Source of the DNA: Humulus lupulus
Taxonomy: Eukaryota > Streptophyta > Magnoliopsida > Rosales > Cannabaceae
DNA length: 64,000 nt
Direction: 5' to 3'
Assembly (NCBI RefSeq): GCF_963169125.1
Contig: NC_084800.1
Span: 145,138,397-145,202,396, forward strand
Shown: one piece after another, positions 1 to 11,214 of the stretch
Position numbering within the stretch: position 1 is the first letter of the stretch
Layout: every line of letters starts with the position of its first letter
Translations under genes and position numbers: made by a program
Notes under the pieces: generated by a model
What the model was told of the DNA's origin: nothing
Databases searched by the model: none
What the model saw: only the letters and a program-made list of their open reading frames with translations

Positions 1-712
1 ATTTAGAGAATAAAAGAGAATCTTTGGGTAAATTTATTAATATTGATAAATTGGTATCAATATAAATAAATAATATTAAATCAAGTTTCAAATTATAATT
101 ATTTAATTTGAATAAGGATTTAATTAATTAATTAAAATAAATAAATAAAAGGTTTTGAATTTAGGCCCAGTTGAGATTTAAATTCAAAACAAAGAGATTG
201 GGCCCAAGTCCATTTATGGCAGTCCAAGGCTTTTATTTTTGTTTATTATTTTTAATTAATTTAAATATAAATAAATCCCATTAAGTTGCCTATATAAAGA
301 AGATATCTAGGGTTTTCATAAAAAAGAAAGTCACTCTCAGTTGATTTGGGTAAGTGAAAACCTAGACATTCTAATCATTTCTTAGCCACAATCTCTTCTT
401 CTTTTCTAGATCTCTATCTCATGTGTTGAGAACCAGCCCACACTAGTTCTAGGTTGATCAAAGGATTGGTGAGGAAGAATGTGTTGTTGATCTTGTTCAA
501 TCTCTTGATAATACTCTGCTACAGAAAGGAATCAAGGGTTAGAGAGATTGAAGGATGGAGTTGTTCCAGTTCCACTGCGTAATGTAAGTTTTTACTTTAC
601 TCTGTATTTATATCAATTTCATAGGAGCATGTTCTAGGAATTTGCATGTTTGTTTGATAATATGTAAATTACATGAAAATAAATAAAGATCCTGCAATGA
701 GTTTTTCCAACA
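1..712 (+). mobile_element. Copia LTR, 3' part (cut by window edge)
   Basis: The last ~300 bases align by eye, in reverse orientation, with the Copia LTRs at 47770-49628 and 55822-57666. They share the stretch around TTGATAATACTCTGC, the ACATGTTCTAGG motif and the end AAATAAATAAAGATC...CCAACA. The LTR ends in CA at 712 and is followed at once by gypsy protease/RT sequence, so it marks a Copia insertion into a gypsy element. The rest of the LTR or element lies left of the window. Sequence divergence from the other Copia LTRs is large, so this is an older or different subfamily member. Whether it is a solo LTR or one end of a full element cannot be told here. Confidence 0.8.
291..300 (+). promoter_or_regulatory. 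TATA box of the Copia LTR
   Basis: TATATAAAGA lies about 410 bases before the LTR end, a position comparable to the TATA motif in the other Copia LTRs of the window. It would mark the U3/R boundary. Assigned from sequence and position only. Confidence 0.45.
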
Positions 713-1860
713 CCTAGATACTGGCTCCGCCCCTGGTACCAACTCTATAACAAAATCAATCTCCCGCTACGGTGGCAGCCCTGGCAGATCTGCCGAAAAT
801 AAATCTGGAAACTCACATACCAATCTGGTCTCCCCCGGTCCAACTGACACAACCTTAGAAGTATCCACAACATTCGCTAGGAATCCTATGCAACCTTCCT
901 GCATCAGGTCTCTAGCCTTCAGTGCTAAAATCATAGGTACCCACGGTCCACTAGGTGTTCCCACAAATACAAAGGGTACCTCCCCTTCTAGTTCAAAAGT
1001 CACCATCCTGCGCTTGCAGTCAATCGTCACCCCATACTTTGATAGCCAATCCATCCCTAGGATCATATCAAAGTCATCCATCGCAAGCTCAATCAGATCA
1101 GCAAACAACTCCCTACCATCTACCTCTACTGGTAAAGCTCTAATCCACCTCCTAGAGACTACTAGTTCCCCAGTCGGCAAAAAAGTCTGAAAACCCCTAG
1201 CATACAGAACACTAGGTCTACACAGCTGATCTATCACTCTAGCAGATACAAATGAATGAGTAGCTCCCGAATCAAACAATGCAGTATAAGAAGAACCAAC
1301 ACTAGAAATCTGACCTGTCACAACTGAGGAGCTAGCCTCCGCCTCAGTCTGAATCAAAGTAAATACCCTGGCAGGAGCGAGACTGTCGCCCTGCTTCAGC
1401 TCCTCTTTCCTGGCTTGTGGGCAGTCCTTCTTCAGATGATTGAGACTCCCACAGGCAAAGCAGGCCCTAATCTTGCACTCACCTTGATGTCATCGTCTGC
1501 ACCGGGGACACACTGGAAAACTCCTCCAATTGTCACTTCCGCCCTGACGGCCACTAGAAGCACCCAATGCCCTCCTATCCAAGCTAGGAGGAACAAAAGA
1601 ATCTGTGGCCTTTCTCTTCAGCTTGTTGGAGCCACTACCCCAACTGGATCCAATAAAAGGAGGCACCGTCCTCCTGACACCTCGCCTAACAGTGCTCTCT
1701 CTCCAAATCTGGTCCTCGGCCCCCTCAGCTGTAAGGGCCTTGTCTACAACCTGAGCATAGGTAGTAGTCTCTGGATCCAAAGTGATCTTCACATCACAGG
1801 CGATCATAACGTTCAATCCCCGTACAAATCTGTTTCTTCTTGCCACAGGCTACAAAGGTT
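713..1860 (-). pseudogene. Tekay-type gypsy gag-protease fragment
   Basis: Minus-strand reading gives the C-terminal part of a Ty3/gypsy chromovirus polyprotein. In order there is the end of the gag capsid region (with RFVRGLNVMI), a CCHC zinc knuckle read as CFACGSLNHLKKDC near 1435-1475, then an aspartic protease with the active site DSGATHSF near 1245-1275 and the later LGMDWL motif near 1045-1065. It runs into the first residues of the RT region at about 720-760. The catalytic Asp of the protease is intact here, unlike in element A. The frame is broken: gag and protease lie in different frames and a stop separates the start of RT. At 712/713 it is cut by a Copia LTR, and at about 1860 it joins directly to LTR sequence, so the gag N-terminus, leader and PBS are missing. 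Lineage (Tekay/Del) is inferred from close similarity to element A at 41216-45765. Confidence 0.85.
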
Positions 1861-1866
1861 GACCGT

Positions 1867-1903
1867 GAATCTTGGGAGCTAGAAGCTTGAAGCTTAAGGA
1901 CCT
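1867..1903. repeat. 37-bp inverted repeat, left arm
   Basis: Thirty-seven bases here are the exact reverse complement of 3003-3039. This arm sits precisely between the gag fragment and the truncated LTR, so it looks like a junction scar of an inversion or template switch. Confidence 0.9.
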
Positions 1904-2095
1904 CATGGTTAACATATGCATATTACACACTTAACATATAAACAAGCCATCACCAGGCTAAACACATACGACCATGCTGTCCCAGGCGCTTTACCAGGCC
2001 CTGGGTTTGCAGTCCACACCGTAAGGATATCCCAGGTATCCTTTAGGGACTCGCCCTGGCAACTCACACTCCGCGTGCTAAACGCTGCTTGTGTC

Positions 2096-2171
2096 CCCTT
2101 GCCGTTCTCGGCCTTGTTGCTCTCGGCCTTCGCCGTTCCCGGCCCTTGCCGTTCTCGGCTCTTGCCGTTCA
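2096..2171. repeat. GC-rich minisatellite in LTR
   Basis: Four to five imperfect units built on CTTGCCGTTCTCGGC occur in a row. The unit length drifts between about 15 and 18 bases. No similar stretch was seen in the A or B LTRs. Confidence 0.7.
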
Positions 2172-2224
2172 CTCGCATATATGCACACATAGCATAATCA
2201 AACATATATTTAAACATGATTAAG

Positions 2225-2280
2225 CACAATCATATAGGGTCATGCCCTACAACACAATCATATAGGGTCATGCCCTGCAA
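2225..2280. repeat. Two 28-bp direct repeats
   Basis: The unit beginning CACAATCATATAGGGTCATG occurs at 2225-2252 and again at 2253-2280 with a single difference near its end. Confidence 0.85.
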
Positions 2281-3002
2281 CACAAGCTCTACGGGAACAG
2301 TAGTTTTGTTACCTCTGTGATAGAGCTTTCCAAGCACCGATGTCCCGAGCACAGTCCCCTAGTCCAAGCCTTGTTGAAACCCTAGTCACAACGCACCAAT
2401 AATATCCATTCATCAAGTTCTAATCCATTAAATAACTTTGGGTCATAATTCTAGTCTCCAAGACCTTGAATTCTATCAATTCGGGTGATAAAATCCATCC
2501 CGAGCCTTAACCTTTGAATTCCCAAGCCTAAAACCTCTTAAAAGCCCAAAAATGCACTAAGCGAGGCGGCCCAAAGAACTTATGCCGCGACCCCCAGCTC
2601 AACCTGAGGCCTTGCCTCATTTCAGCCTACACGCACAGCGACCCTTCCTGAAGGGTGCCGCGGCGCGCCTCCAATTCCAGACACCCCTAAGTTCTAAGGG
2701 GCCGCAGCTCAGCAAGAATAGCACCGCAGCCCGACCCCTCGAGCACAGAAAAACTCACCATTTTTACCATAAAAACCAGTCCAATTAACCTCAAAATCAC
2801 CCAAAAACACAAGCTAATCATCACAACGGTTATACTATGGATTCAACAACAAAACCCAACAGGAATTCAAGCTAAAAACCTCATCAAACTCAAAATCAAT
2901 TCTTCACTCACACACACATGCAATACTCTAGAATTTCATCTTAAAACCAGTATAATTCACTAAGATTAAAGCTTACCTTGAGCTGAGTTGAGTCTCTGAA
3001 TT

Positions 3003-3039
3003 AGGTCCTTAAGCTTCAAGCTTCTAGCTCCCAAGATTC
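3003..3039. repeat. 37-bp inverted repeat, right arm
   Basis: Native copy inside the LTR: the stretch ...AAGCTTCAAGCTTCTAGCTCCC... is typical of Tekay LTRs in the window (compare the leucine-rich pyrimidine stretch near 35930 and 40440). Its inverted copy is at 1867-1903. Confidence 0.85.
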
Positions 3040-3651
3040 CCAGCCCAATTCCTTAGTTTTGATTAGTTTCCACCAAGATTTCCCTTGCTAAGACTTAGAG
3101 AAAACAAAGAGAGAGAAGAGTGTGTCTTTGGGTTGGTTTCTCCAAATTTCTGAGTACTCCTTTGGTTTTTGTTTTATTTAGCCTCTAAGGTTACCTCAAG
3201 GGTCGGGGTGCCAAAAACGTCCCCGAGGGCAAAATGGTAATTTTTCCCAATATTCCCTCCTAAACATTATATCTTCGCATATATCTCCAAATATTTATTT
3301 CCATAACCTGATAACCCAATAAAATATCTTATACCCGAAATACCCCTCGACTCACCCCGAGTCAGGTATTCGACCCCGTTGTGACTTTCTAGCTAACTGC
3401 TCCCTAGGACTGTCTCGGATCGTGCAACACAGATATATCACAATTATCTCATTTATGCCCTTAACGGGCTAAAATTGCAAACATTCCCCTTATAACCAAA
3501 TGAGGCCCACATGCATATTTAATTCACCTAAATATGCATCACTAATCACATATTCACACAAATTCACATATAATAATAATAAACCACTTATTGCCCTCCA
3601 AGCACGCTAATCAAGGCCCTAAGCCTTATTAGCAAATTTGGGTCGCTACAA

Positions 3652-3774
3652 AAATCTTTGAAACTTAACTTGATTATTATTATAGGATCACGGTTTCAAC
3701 TATATGAGTTGGTTAGCAAGTCATGCACTATTTAAAATACACAGTGTAACGGCTTTGGTTATCCAGGGCATTAC
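3652..3774 (+). mobile_element. LTR end fragment in opposite orientation
   Basis: The sequence ends GGTTATCCAGGGCATTACA, the reverse complement of the TGTAACGCCCTGGATAACC terminus of the A and B LTRs. The upstream bases GCACTATTTAAAATACACAG also match the reversed A/B termini. Only about 123 bases remain. It abuts, head to head, the outer end of the LTR at 1904-3651. Confidence 0.75.
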
Positions 3775-3839
3775 AGTTTGTTCCTCTATGAATGCATGAA
3801 GGGTATTCTTGAGAGAATTTTGTTGTGGGTGAGCATTAT

Positions 3840-5030
3840 ATTGAGGTGCAGAATACGCCTTTGATGGCTAAACTTGTTGCTCATTTCTCCATTGGCCTCC
3901 AGACGATTGAGCTTGGTTAGAATCTCTCCAACTAAAATTTGGGTGGTTTCTCCAACCAGGGTTGTACGTATGGGAGAATGGCTTGTTATATGCCCCTAAG
4001 TTATTGCATTGCTCCTCATAATCCCCCCTCATTTCATTAAAAGCTAAGCAGTCCTTAGCTAAATGCTCCATCCCTCCACAAACAAAGCAATGTTCTTGTG
4101 GTTCCGCTTGAGCAATCATATGCGGTTTTTGGCCATTTTTTGTCATTAAGACCTCAAACAGCTTTTTTAAAGCTTCGAGTTGGGCCTTAACACTATCCTC
4201 TTCTCGAAGTTGATAGATCCCATATGGTTTATGTCAGTTGGTGCTATCAGTAGCACTTGGACCAGTCTAGGTGTGAGATTTTTTTGCGGTTTATTCAAGA
4301 TATTCAAGAACATCGCTTGGCTCTTTTTCAATGAATTCACCATTGCATAACATTTCTACAAACTGGTGCTCACAACTCGTGAGGCTTTCATAGAAGTAAC
4401 TGACCAAACTCCAGTTATCATAGCCAGGCCATGGTGTGGGCACTAATTCAATAGATCTTTGAATCTTTCCAAGACTTGATAGAATGTTTCATTGTCCTTT
4501 TGGGAAAATGTGGAAATTTGTCATTTTAGAAGGTTGGTCTTATGGCTAGGGAAGTGTTTTAGAAAGAAATATTTGGCCATTTCCTCCCATGTTCCAATAG
4601 ACATAGGTCTCAAAGATTATAACCAACTTTTGGCTTTGTCCTTCAAGGAGAAAGGGAAGAACTTTAGTCGCACAAAATTGACATTTTCGGCTTGGTTATA
4701 GAACATGGATACTACCTCCTCGAATTCTCTAATATGCACGTATGGGCTTTCATTTTCCATTCCATGAAATGTGGGCAAGAGTTGAATCATGCCAGGTTTA
4801 AAGTCTAACGCGAGCATATTAGGAGGGAAGATAATGCATGAATGCGTGGAAGTGCGAGTAGGATGAAGGTAGTCATTGGGAGTTCTTGGTTGGATTTCAT
4901 CATTACGAGCCATTGCGAAAGGATTATTATCAACTACAGTTTGTGGAGAAGCAAGAGTGGTGGAAGGAATTCCGGAAGGAGTGGTGGATGAATTGGAAGA
5001 GGTTTCACTAGAAGTTTTGTGATGATTCAT
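3840..5030 (-). pseudogene. Athila/Tat-type gypsy gag, broken
   Basis: The N-terminal segment (4617-5030) contains the retrotransposon gag signature of this lineage: a start region with PRTPNDYLHPTRTST, then FKPGMIQLLPTFHGMENE and LKFFPFSLKDKAKSWL. The first ATG is at 5030; a second in-frame ATG at 4913 fits the family start as well. The middle part (about 4250-4616) reads in shifted frames, with recognisable pieces such as WSLVSYFYESLT and CNGEFIEKEP. The C-terminal segment (3868-4146) has a CCHC knuckle, CFVCGGMEHLAKDC. Frameshifts and stops make it non-functional. Protease and polymerase should follow below 3840 but are absent. Instead a Tekay-type LTR end is joined at 3774/3775. PBS and leader lie on the right side, so this is the 5' end of a minus-strand element. 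Confidence 0.85.
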
Positions 5031-6104
5031 CCACTTTCGGAAATGAAAATTTGTTTTTAATTTTTTTAATTTTATTTTTTTGAATTTTTTTGATTTTTTT
5101 TAACTTATTCCCAGGTAGATTTGGAGATTTTACGGTGATCTCCAACGCCTTACTAGAACTCTCCGAGGTTACTGAGTAAGTATGGTGGATCACAAGTAAA
5201 AACTTTTCGACCAAACAACCTTTAAGCATAGTGAAATTGCTTATTTTTGATAGAACATGCTTGGTTTTCTTATAGTAATAAGTTCAAAAATGTAATAGTG
5301 CAAAGGTATATGCTCGAAATATTCCTAGGCCGATTGGGAAGGTTGCCAAGGTACTGATTTAGACCTACACTTGCCTAGACAGAACTCCCCGAGGTTCTCA
5401 GGTAAGTGTGGGGGGTAACGCTATCACAAACCTTATTTAACAACCAATCTTTCTAGAGAAAACAATATTAGTTTCTACCATTTGTAATATTGCACAATTG
5501 TTCCCAATTCTAAGTGTTTTATGATTGAAATTTTATGAAAAGAATGGAAGATCTAAACTAAGAACCTAAAAAGAAAAAATAGTCAACAAAAAAATAAAGA
5601 AAAGGGAAATGAAGTGAAGTGAAGATAAAATAACAAGCTTAATCTTTTTTTTTTTTTACAAATATTTATTAAACTAGAAAAAAAAAAGAAAAAAAAATTA
5701 AGAAAGAGAAGTGAAATTAGAATTAACTAAAAAGAAAATATATATATATATTTATATAATTATTTTTTTTATGTAACCAAAAAGAAAGGAAAAGAAAAAT
5801 AAAAATAAAATACATATATATTTTGTTTTTTTTTTTTTTACGTTTTTCACTATTTTTTTGTTTTTTTATATATATGTATATTTATATATTTTTTTTATGT
5901 TTTACCGAAAAATAAAAGAAAAAATATATATAACTAATTTTTTTTTGTTTTGTTTTTTTAATAATATTCAAATTAACTAAAAATTTGTAAATAAAAAAAC
6001 ACAAATGAAAGAACACTATACCAACACAATATTCATACCAACAAAAATACAAATAAAGTTACTAACATTTTGGAAAAAAATTCACCAAAATTTTTGAAAA
6101 CTAC
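5031..6104 (-). other. Leader of the Athila/Tat-type element, low-complexity
   Basis: This is the region between PBS and gag. Two degenerate copies of a ~250-base block are visible, sharing AACTC(T/C)CCGAGGTT near 5157 and near 5386. From about 5560 to 5960 the strand alternates between long A-rich purine runs and T-runs with TATATA steps. No gene seen. Confidence 0.6.
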
Positions 6105-6128
6105 CTCCCTGGCAACGATGCCAAAATT
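6105..6128 (-). promoter_or_regulatory. Primer binding site
   Basis: On the minus strand the sequence just inside the LTR reads TTTTGGCATCGTTGCCAGGG. It differs from the usual Athila/Tat-type PBS (TGGCGCCGTTGCCGGGGA, as I recall it) mainly where CG pairs have decayed, which fits methylated cytosine loss. Confidence 0.7.
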
Positions 6129-8815
6129 TGTTTAACGACTAAAATGTGACAACCACTTAGCAGTAGTCGTAGTAAAAGTCGGGCGATCGATCCACAATGA
6201 GGTAACCTAAAACCAAAAGATTAGTAGAAAACTAACACAAAAAGTTAGTAACATGAAATAAATAGAAATGAAAATGAAAATAGATTTGAGATTTTTTTGT
6301 TGTGTTTTTGGTGAAATTGTAACGCCCTGGTTACCCCAGAACAGTTACGGTGAACCAAAAATTTGACCCGCTACCCGAGTCATTTGGTTAAAAACGTGCT
6401 CTAAGTGTTATTAACAGGTTAAGGTGGAAAACGATAAAAAAGAAATGATATATTTTATTAAGTATATAACTGCTCATGAGCTTATCAAAACATTTACAAG
6501 TTATTTACAATTCAAAATGGTCACTACTGTTACAAATTTACAAACCCGCAGACCTAAGCGGAAAAATAGGGTAAACCCCCTAGTTCCTCTGAGAACTCCT
6601 TGGGCGTGGTGGTCAAGCGGCCGCATATGTACACAGCACCACCTAAGCTCTCCACTCAAGGCTGGATGAGCTTTTCTTTCCCTTTACCTGCACCACATAG
6701 CACCCATGAGCCGAGGCCCAGCAAGAAAACACAATATAGCATGATATAATATCAATAATGATCATAATAATAATTCAGGACTATCAGTCCAAAACAGATA
6801 GGTGACAGTCGCAAAAGCCACTAAATTGGGAATAGCTCCCTTCAGCCTTGTGACGATAGGGTCACCAGGGCTTAACAGGTAAGTGAACCTTTCATTAGCT
6901 TAAACATGATAGGTGCATGGTGACTGGTCACCAACATAACCTTCCTCATGACTATAGAGTCATAACCCTGGAACATCGTTCCCTAGCCGTGTGACAAGCG
7001 GTCACCTGGGCCTTAGGCCTTGGCTCTGAGTAACTAGTCTTAGACTAGCCAAGCGCTTATAAGTTTCATCGACCTTAGGATTGGTCTAGCATTAATGCCT
7101 TAGAGCCATTCAATGCTGATATCGATTAGATCTAACCTTCATTCGGCCCTGCGTTCAGGACGCTTATGCCGTTTCTGACTCTTAGGTCAGTGTCCCTGAC
7201 TAGTCAGTGCCATATACAAGTAAGCAACATTCACTAGCATTTAATATGAAATCCATGTCCACATTTATCAATCAACATTCCTTAATAACAATCACGCATG
7301 TCATATATACATAGGGTGTAGTTTTCTTACCTTAGATTCGAGGTAGAATGAATAAAGGAACGACCCTTGAGAATGATCAACTTTTAGTCCTTTAGCGGAC
7401 ACCTAGTCATTACAGAAATGATGAAATGAGACAAGTCAAATTAAATAAAAATAACATGTAATCAAGAGTTGAAAAGTAGAAAGGTTTCAAGAATAATTCA
7501 TCTGATTGTTTAGTTACTTAGTTACTTGATTTAAAAAAACTACACAAGTAAATAGTTCACATCCCAACATTTACTTAGAAAATCTAACATTAAAGTTCAT
7601 ATTCTTTTCTAACAAAAGTCCATTTGAGTTATTAAGTTCTTTACTTTAGGAGCACAATGTTAATCTTATGAAAAATCTAAAAATGACAAAATACCCAAGG
7701 GCAATAATGCAATAAGAGATTAGACATAAAATTATGTATCGATATTACTTTTACTAATTAGAAACACATAGAAAGAGCATGGCTAATCCTATATACTATT
7801 AGCACAAGTAAATAAAGATAACAAAATAAATATGAGGATGAAAGAACATAAACAACTCAAATGCATTATATTAAGAACATAGTAAATCAAAGTAGCAAAA
7901 TAACATCACTAACATTGGAATCATCCCTAACCTTCCTAGGAAGATTTGGCCATTATGTTCATGATTCTCACAAAATTCTAAGAAGAAAGTATGAGAAGAA
8001 AGTGTGTAGAAATTTTGATATAGTTTCTTTACTCTAAAAATTACATTCCAAATGTGAAAGGAGAGTCCCTATTTATAGAAGAAGAAAAAGACTAAAAAGA
8101 AATTAAATAACAAATGGGGTTTACAAAATAAATATGAAATATTAATAATAAAATATGATTTTGAAAAATCAAATCTTATTATTAATATTAACCTAGCTAT
8201 TTCAGTGAATGATCATTTTGCCTTTTTTTTAAAACACCACAAAATGTGAGCTTTAAAGCTCAAAATGGAAGGTCAAAGGCCCAAAGTGCACAAAAAAATG
8301 GGCTTGAAGGTGGTTGGTGGTAGCTGGTGGGTTTGACCCAGCCACAACCAATGGGAGGAGGCCATGTGGATGCTCAAAGCTTAGGGAAATGCTTGGTTGA
8401 CTAGGTCAACGCGGGTGGGGGTTGGGGCTCCAGGCGGAAAGGCGCGGGTGAGGCAACTGGTCAGGTCACGCGGTAGGTCACGGGTCCGCGGGTCACTGGA
8501 GCTGGAAGTGTGAGCCTAGGAGAAGCCCAGCGCGCTGGCTGCTGAAAACAAAACAAAAGAATTAACTTACAATCATATCATTTTTCAACTCTTTTTTCTT
8601 TTCTTTTCAAGTTTAATTCTTTTCTTTACTTTTTTTCTTCTTTCTTTTAATTAGGCTAAAATGCATTATCATTCATATAAAATATTTGAAAATTAAATTA
8701 AAACTAGTATTTTCCATTTGAAAAATATATCACAATAAATTCAAGAAAATATTAATCAAAACATAATTTAATTTGAACTTTAGGCTTGATCATTTGAAAA
8801 CTAAAATGACATACA
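6129..8815 (-). mobile_element. 5' LTR of the Athila/Tat-type element, split
   Basis: The inner boundary is TG at 6129 next to the PBS. The LTR runs 6129-6317, is interrupted by a solo LTR (6318-7414) and resumes at 7415 or 7420. A minus-strand TATA motif, CTATAAATAG, lies at 8070-8079. The outer end is uncertain; a CA at about 8814-8815 (ACATACA) is the best candidate because a different, plus-oriented LTR fragment follows. The stretch 8400-8540 is GC-rich and 8560-8800 AT-rich; no gene in either. Confidence 0.6.
6318..7414 (-). mobile_element. Solo LTR, 1097 bp, TSD GAAAT
   Basis: It starts TGTAACGCCCTGGTTACC and ends GTCATTACA, and is flanked by the 5-bp duplication GAAAT (6313-6317 and 7415-7419). 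No PBS, PPT or coding region accompanies it, so it is a solo LTR left by recombination. Its sequence matches, in opposite orientation, the last ~1.08 kb of the solo LTR at 61542-63887 but stops where that one continues for another ~1.25 kb. The conserved block with CACCACATAGCACCCATGAG lies at about 6690-6715. Confidence 0.85.
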
Positions 8816-10024
8816 ATGCCTCGTCCAGATTGTAGTAGTGATGCTTAGGGAATTTTATTAAACCTGTTGATTGCATTGTGCATACATGTGTTAAATGATG
8901 ACTATTCATCTGATATACCTAAATAGCTTGGCTTATAAGTTGAGGGCAGCAATAGCGTGCTGAGCGCAGGCCGATGTGGCTAGGCCAACTGAGATATGAT
9001 TGAAAAAGCTCGACTTATAAGTTGAGGGCTGCAATAGCATGCTGAAGCAGGCCGATGTGGCTAGGCCAACCCAGAAGTGTGATATACGCTTGTACAGCCC
9101 CATGGCCGCCTCAAATATAAAGGTCGAGGTACACCTGGTTAGCTCTAAGGATAGTCAAAAAGGGAATAGGGCAAGGGGGCCCCAATGTGGCTCTATGAAC
9201 ACTTATTTAGATTGTATTTGGTATGCTTCTAAGCCTTGAACTATCGGTGAATATATGATATAATAGATATTCAACCAATGTGTTGAACATGGGGTCGAAC
9301 AAGCATCGCATTGAACGTGGAGCTGATCGGCAAAGCGTGTGGAACGCAAGCCGTGAAGGCGAGTTTAGTTTCGAGGGTGCAGTCTCTACTTGCCCAGCAA
9401 GAACTGCAAGCTGAGTTCCTATGTACGCATTTCATTCAGTTGGGCTGCTTGATAGAAATGTTTTCCCTTGGCCATGTAATTGATTATATGATTAATATGA
9501 ACATCTTTGTAAAATGTGGAACATGTTTACAAATTTATATGGTTGGAATAAATGTATTTGGTAATTGTGAAGCATGTATTTATTGTTTTTTAATATTTGG
9601 ATATTGTTATGCCTTGTGAGGTTTTCTTGTTGGGTCTCGGCTCACGGGTGCTCTATGGTGCATGTAAGGGCAAAGAATAGCTGGACCATCTCTAACTTGG
9701 AGAGCTTCACGGGCGGAGTGTACATATGCGACCTGCTCGACTCCCACAGTCGAGATTACTTACTGGAACTAGGGTTAAACCCTGATTTTACCGCCTAGGC
9801 CGACTTTTATGTTTTTGTTGTTTATGTGTCAGTTTATAAACTCTTTTGGGATTTCGTGTACGAACCTAAACCTTTTAATGAAATGGTTGCAGTTGACCAA
9901 AAATTTTAATACCTAATCCTTGGGTTAGTTTTAATTACGTGGTTTTATTCCAAATTACTCGTTTGGTGAGTTAAACACTATTTAAAATACACAGTATAAT
10001 GGTCCTGGATTAGTAGGGCGTTAC
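8816..10024 (+). mobile_element. Tekay-family LTR 3' portion, plus orientation
   Basis: It ends with TTAGTAGGGCGTTACA at 10024. The conserved block reads TTTTCTTGTTGGGTCTCGGC at 9622 followed by CACGGGTGCTC. A 74-codon open frame (9574-9798) overlaps it. The 5' start of the LTR is missing; the true left limit is uncertain. No partner LTR or internal region is found in the window. Confidence 0.65.
8929..9080. repeat. Tandem duplication of ~79 bp in LTR
   Basis: Two adjacent copies share TTATAAGTTGAGGGC, GCAATAGC(G/A)TGCTGA and GCAGGCCGATGTGGCTAGGC. They begin at about 8929 and 9008 and differ at several positions. Confidence 0.75.
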
Positions 10025-11040
10025 AATATTTATCTCAAAATAAATATCAGTTAATTAAAAATTAACTTTATCTTAAAAACTATTAGCTTTAAATAATTAT
10101 CTTATAATAAGATAATAATTAAACTCTCACAAATATTAATTCAAACATGATTAATATTTATTTTTTCTAATATAAAAAATTTCAAATAAAAACTATATAG
10201 TTAATTAATTAATTCACAATTAATCAACTGCCCATAATTATCACATAATTATTTCCTTGCCCTGGAAAATTAATTCTTTTGAAATAGTCATTCTCTCTAT
10301 AAATCTTTCTTGTGACATCCTTACATTTGACAGTGTAGGATAGAGGCGACCCGGGGACCATTGACCTAAAATACGAAGCTCCAACAAACCAGACTATTAA
10401 TTAAACTCTTTAATTCAATAATCTTATTTATTAATTCCATGATTACTCCATTATAAATATGGAATTGCACTCAAAGTATTTATAGAATTATAGTTACAGA
10501 GTTTTCTCGTGTAGTCCATTGATATAATCAATAAATGTAGTTTTTTCCTCCATTTATTATTTCGTTAATTAGAGTTGGCCAAAATTACTGTTTTACCCTT
10601 CTAATTACCTCTTTTTCCTTAAGTACCATTAATTCACTAGCGAATAATTAATCTATAATCATATTATAGATTTGAGCTCAATAACTATTCAATTCTAGAA
10701 CTAACCCTCAAGGGAACTAATATTCGATCCATTAGGAAACAATGGATTCCATTATTATAAAAGCATGTTCCCAGCCATTCATGATATTGAATCTCCATAA
10801 CAAAATTCACTAGCCTCATTATATCAAGAGACCTTAATGAATGAATCAAAAGATCCAATAAGCACAAATATAAGTTCATGATCACTCATGATTGAGACTG
10901 ATCTACAAATGATCAGCTATTATGATAAGAATTAAATCTTTATGGAAAACTGTAAGTTTATAAAGATAGTTAATTCATATCAGTCATGTCATATATAATC
11001 ACTATTATATACAACATATTTACCAAGATGTCTACCCTAA
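10025..11040 (-). mobile_element. Diverged Copia LTR relic
   Basis: Spaced landmarks follow the same order as in the Copia LTRs at 48620-49250: GGGGACCATTGACCTA with AAGCTCCAACAA, then a tATGGAATTGCACTC box near 10460, ACTGTTTTACCC near 10590, and ATGATTGAGACTG near 10885. Identity is low, so this is an old relic. No coding capacity; ends are not defined. Confidence 0.55.
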
Positions 11041-11214
11041 CAGTGTGATCATCAACACATATAACATAATACACCATCGAGCGTGCATCAAGCATATATC
11101 CAGTAACCAAAAAAAAAAAACAGGCAGAAACTAGAAAAAAAACACAGGCAGTTCAGATTTAAATAAATTCCGTGGGCAGTTCAGTTTCCATAAAATACAA
11201 TAGAAATGAAATTT

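Larger units (their letters stand above)
1904..3651 (-). mobile_element. Truncated Tekay-family LTR
   Basis: The right end reads TTGGGTCGCTACA, the reverse complement of the TGTAACGACCC start typical of the LTRs in this window. The body follows the order seen in the LTRs of elements A and B: GC-rich block near 2570-2740, the phrase about a 3 kb-end pyrimidine stretch, then CACATGCATAT near 3510. The inner end (U5 part, with the conserved CTTGCTGGGCC block) is missing and replaced by the rearranged junction at 1867-1903. It is probably the 5' LTR of the gag fragment at 713-1860, joined to it by a deletion plus inversion. Two local tandem repeats lie inside (2096-2171 and 2225-2280). Confidence 0.75.

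Noticed and set aside
1415..1882. 155-codon plus-strand frame
   Set aside because: Antisense of the gag zinc-knuckle region; composition follows gag codons.
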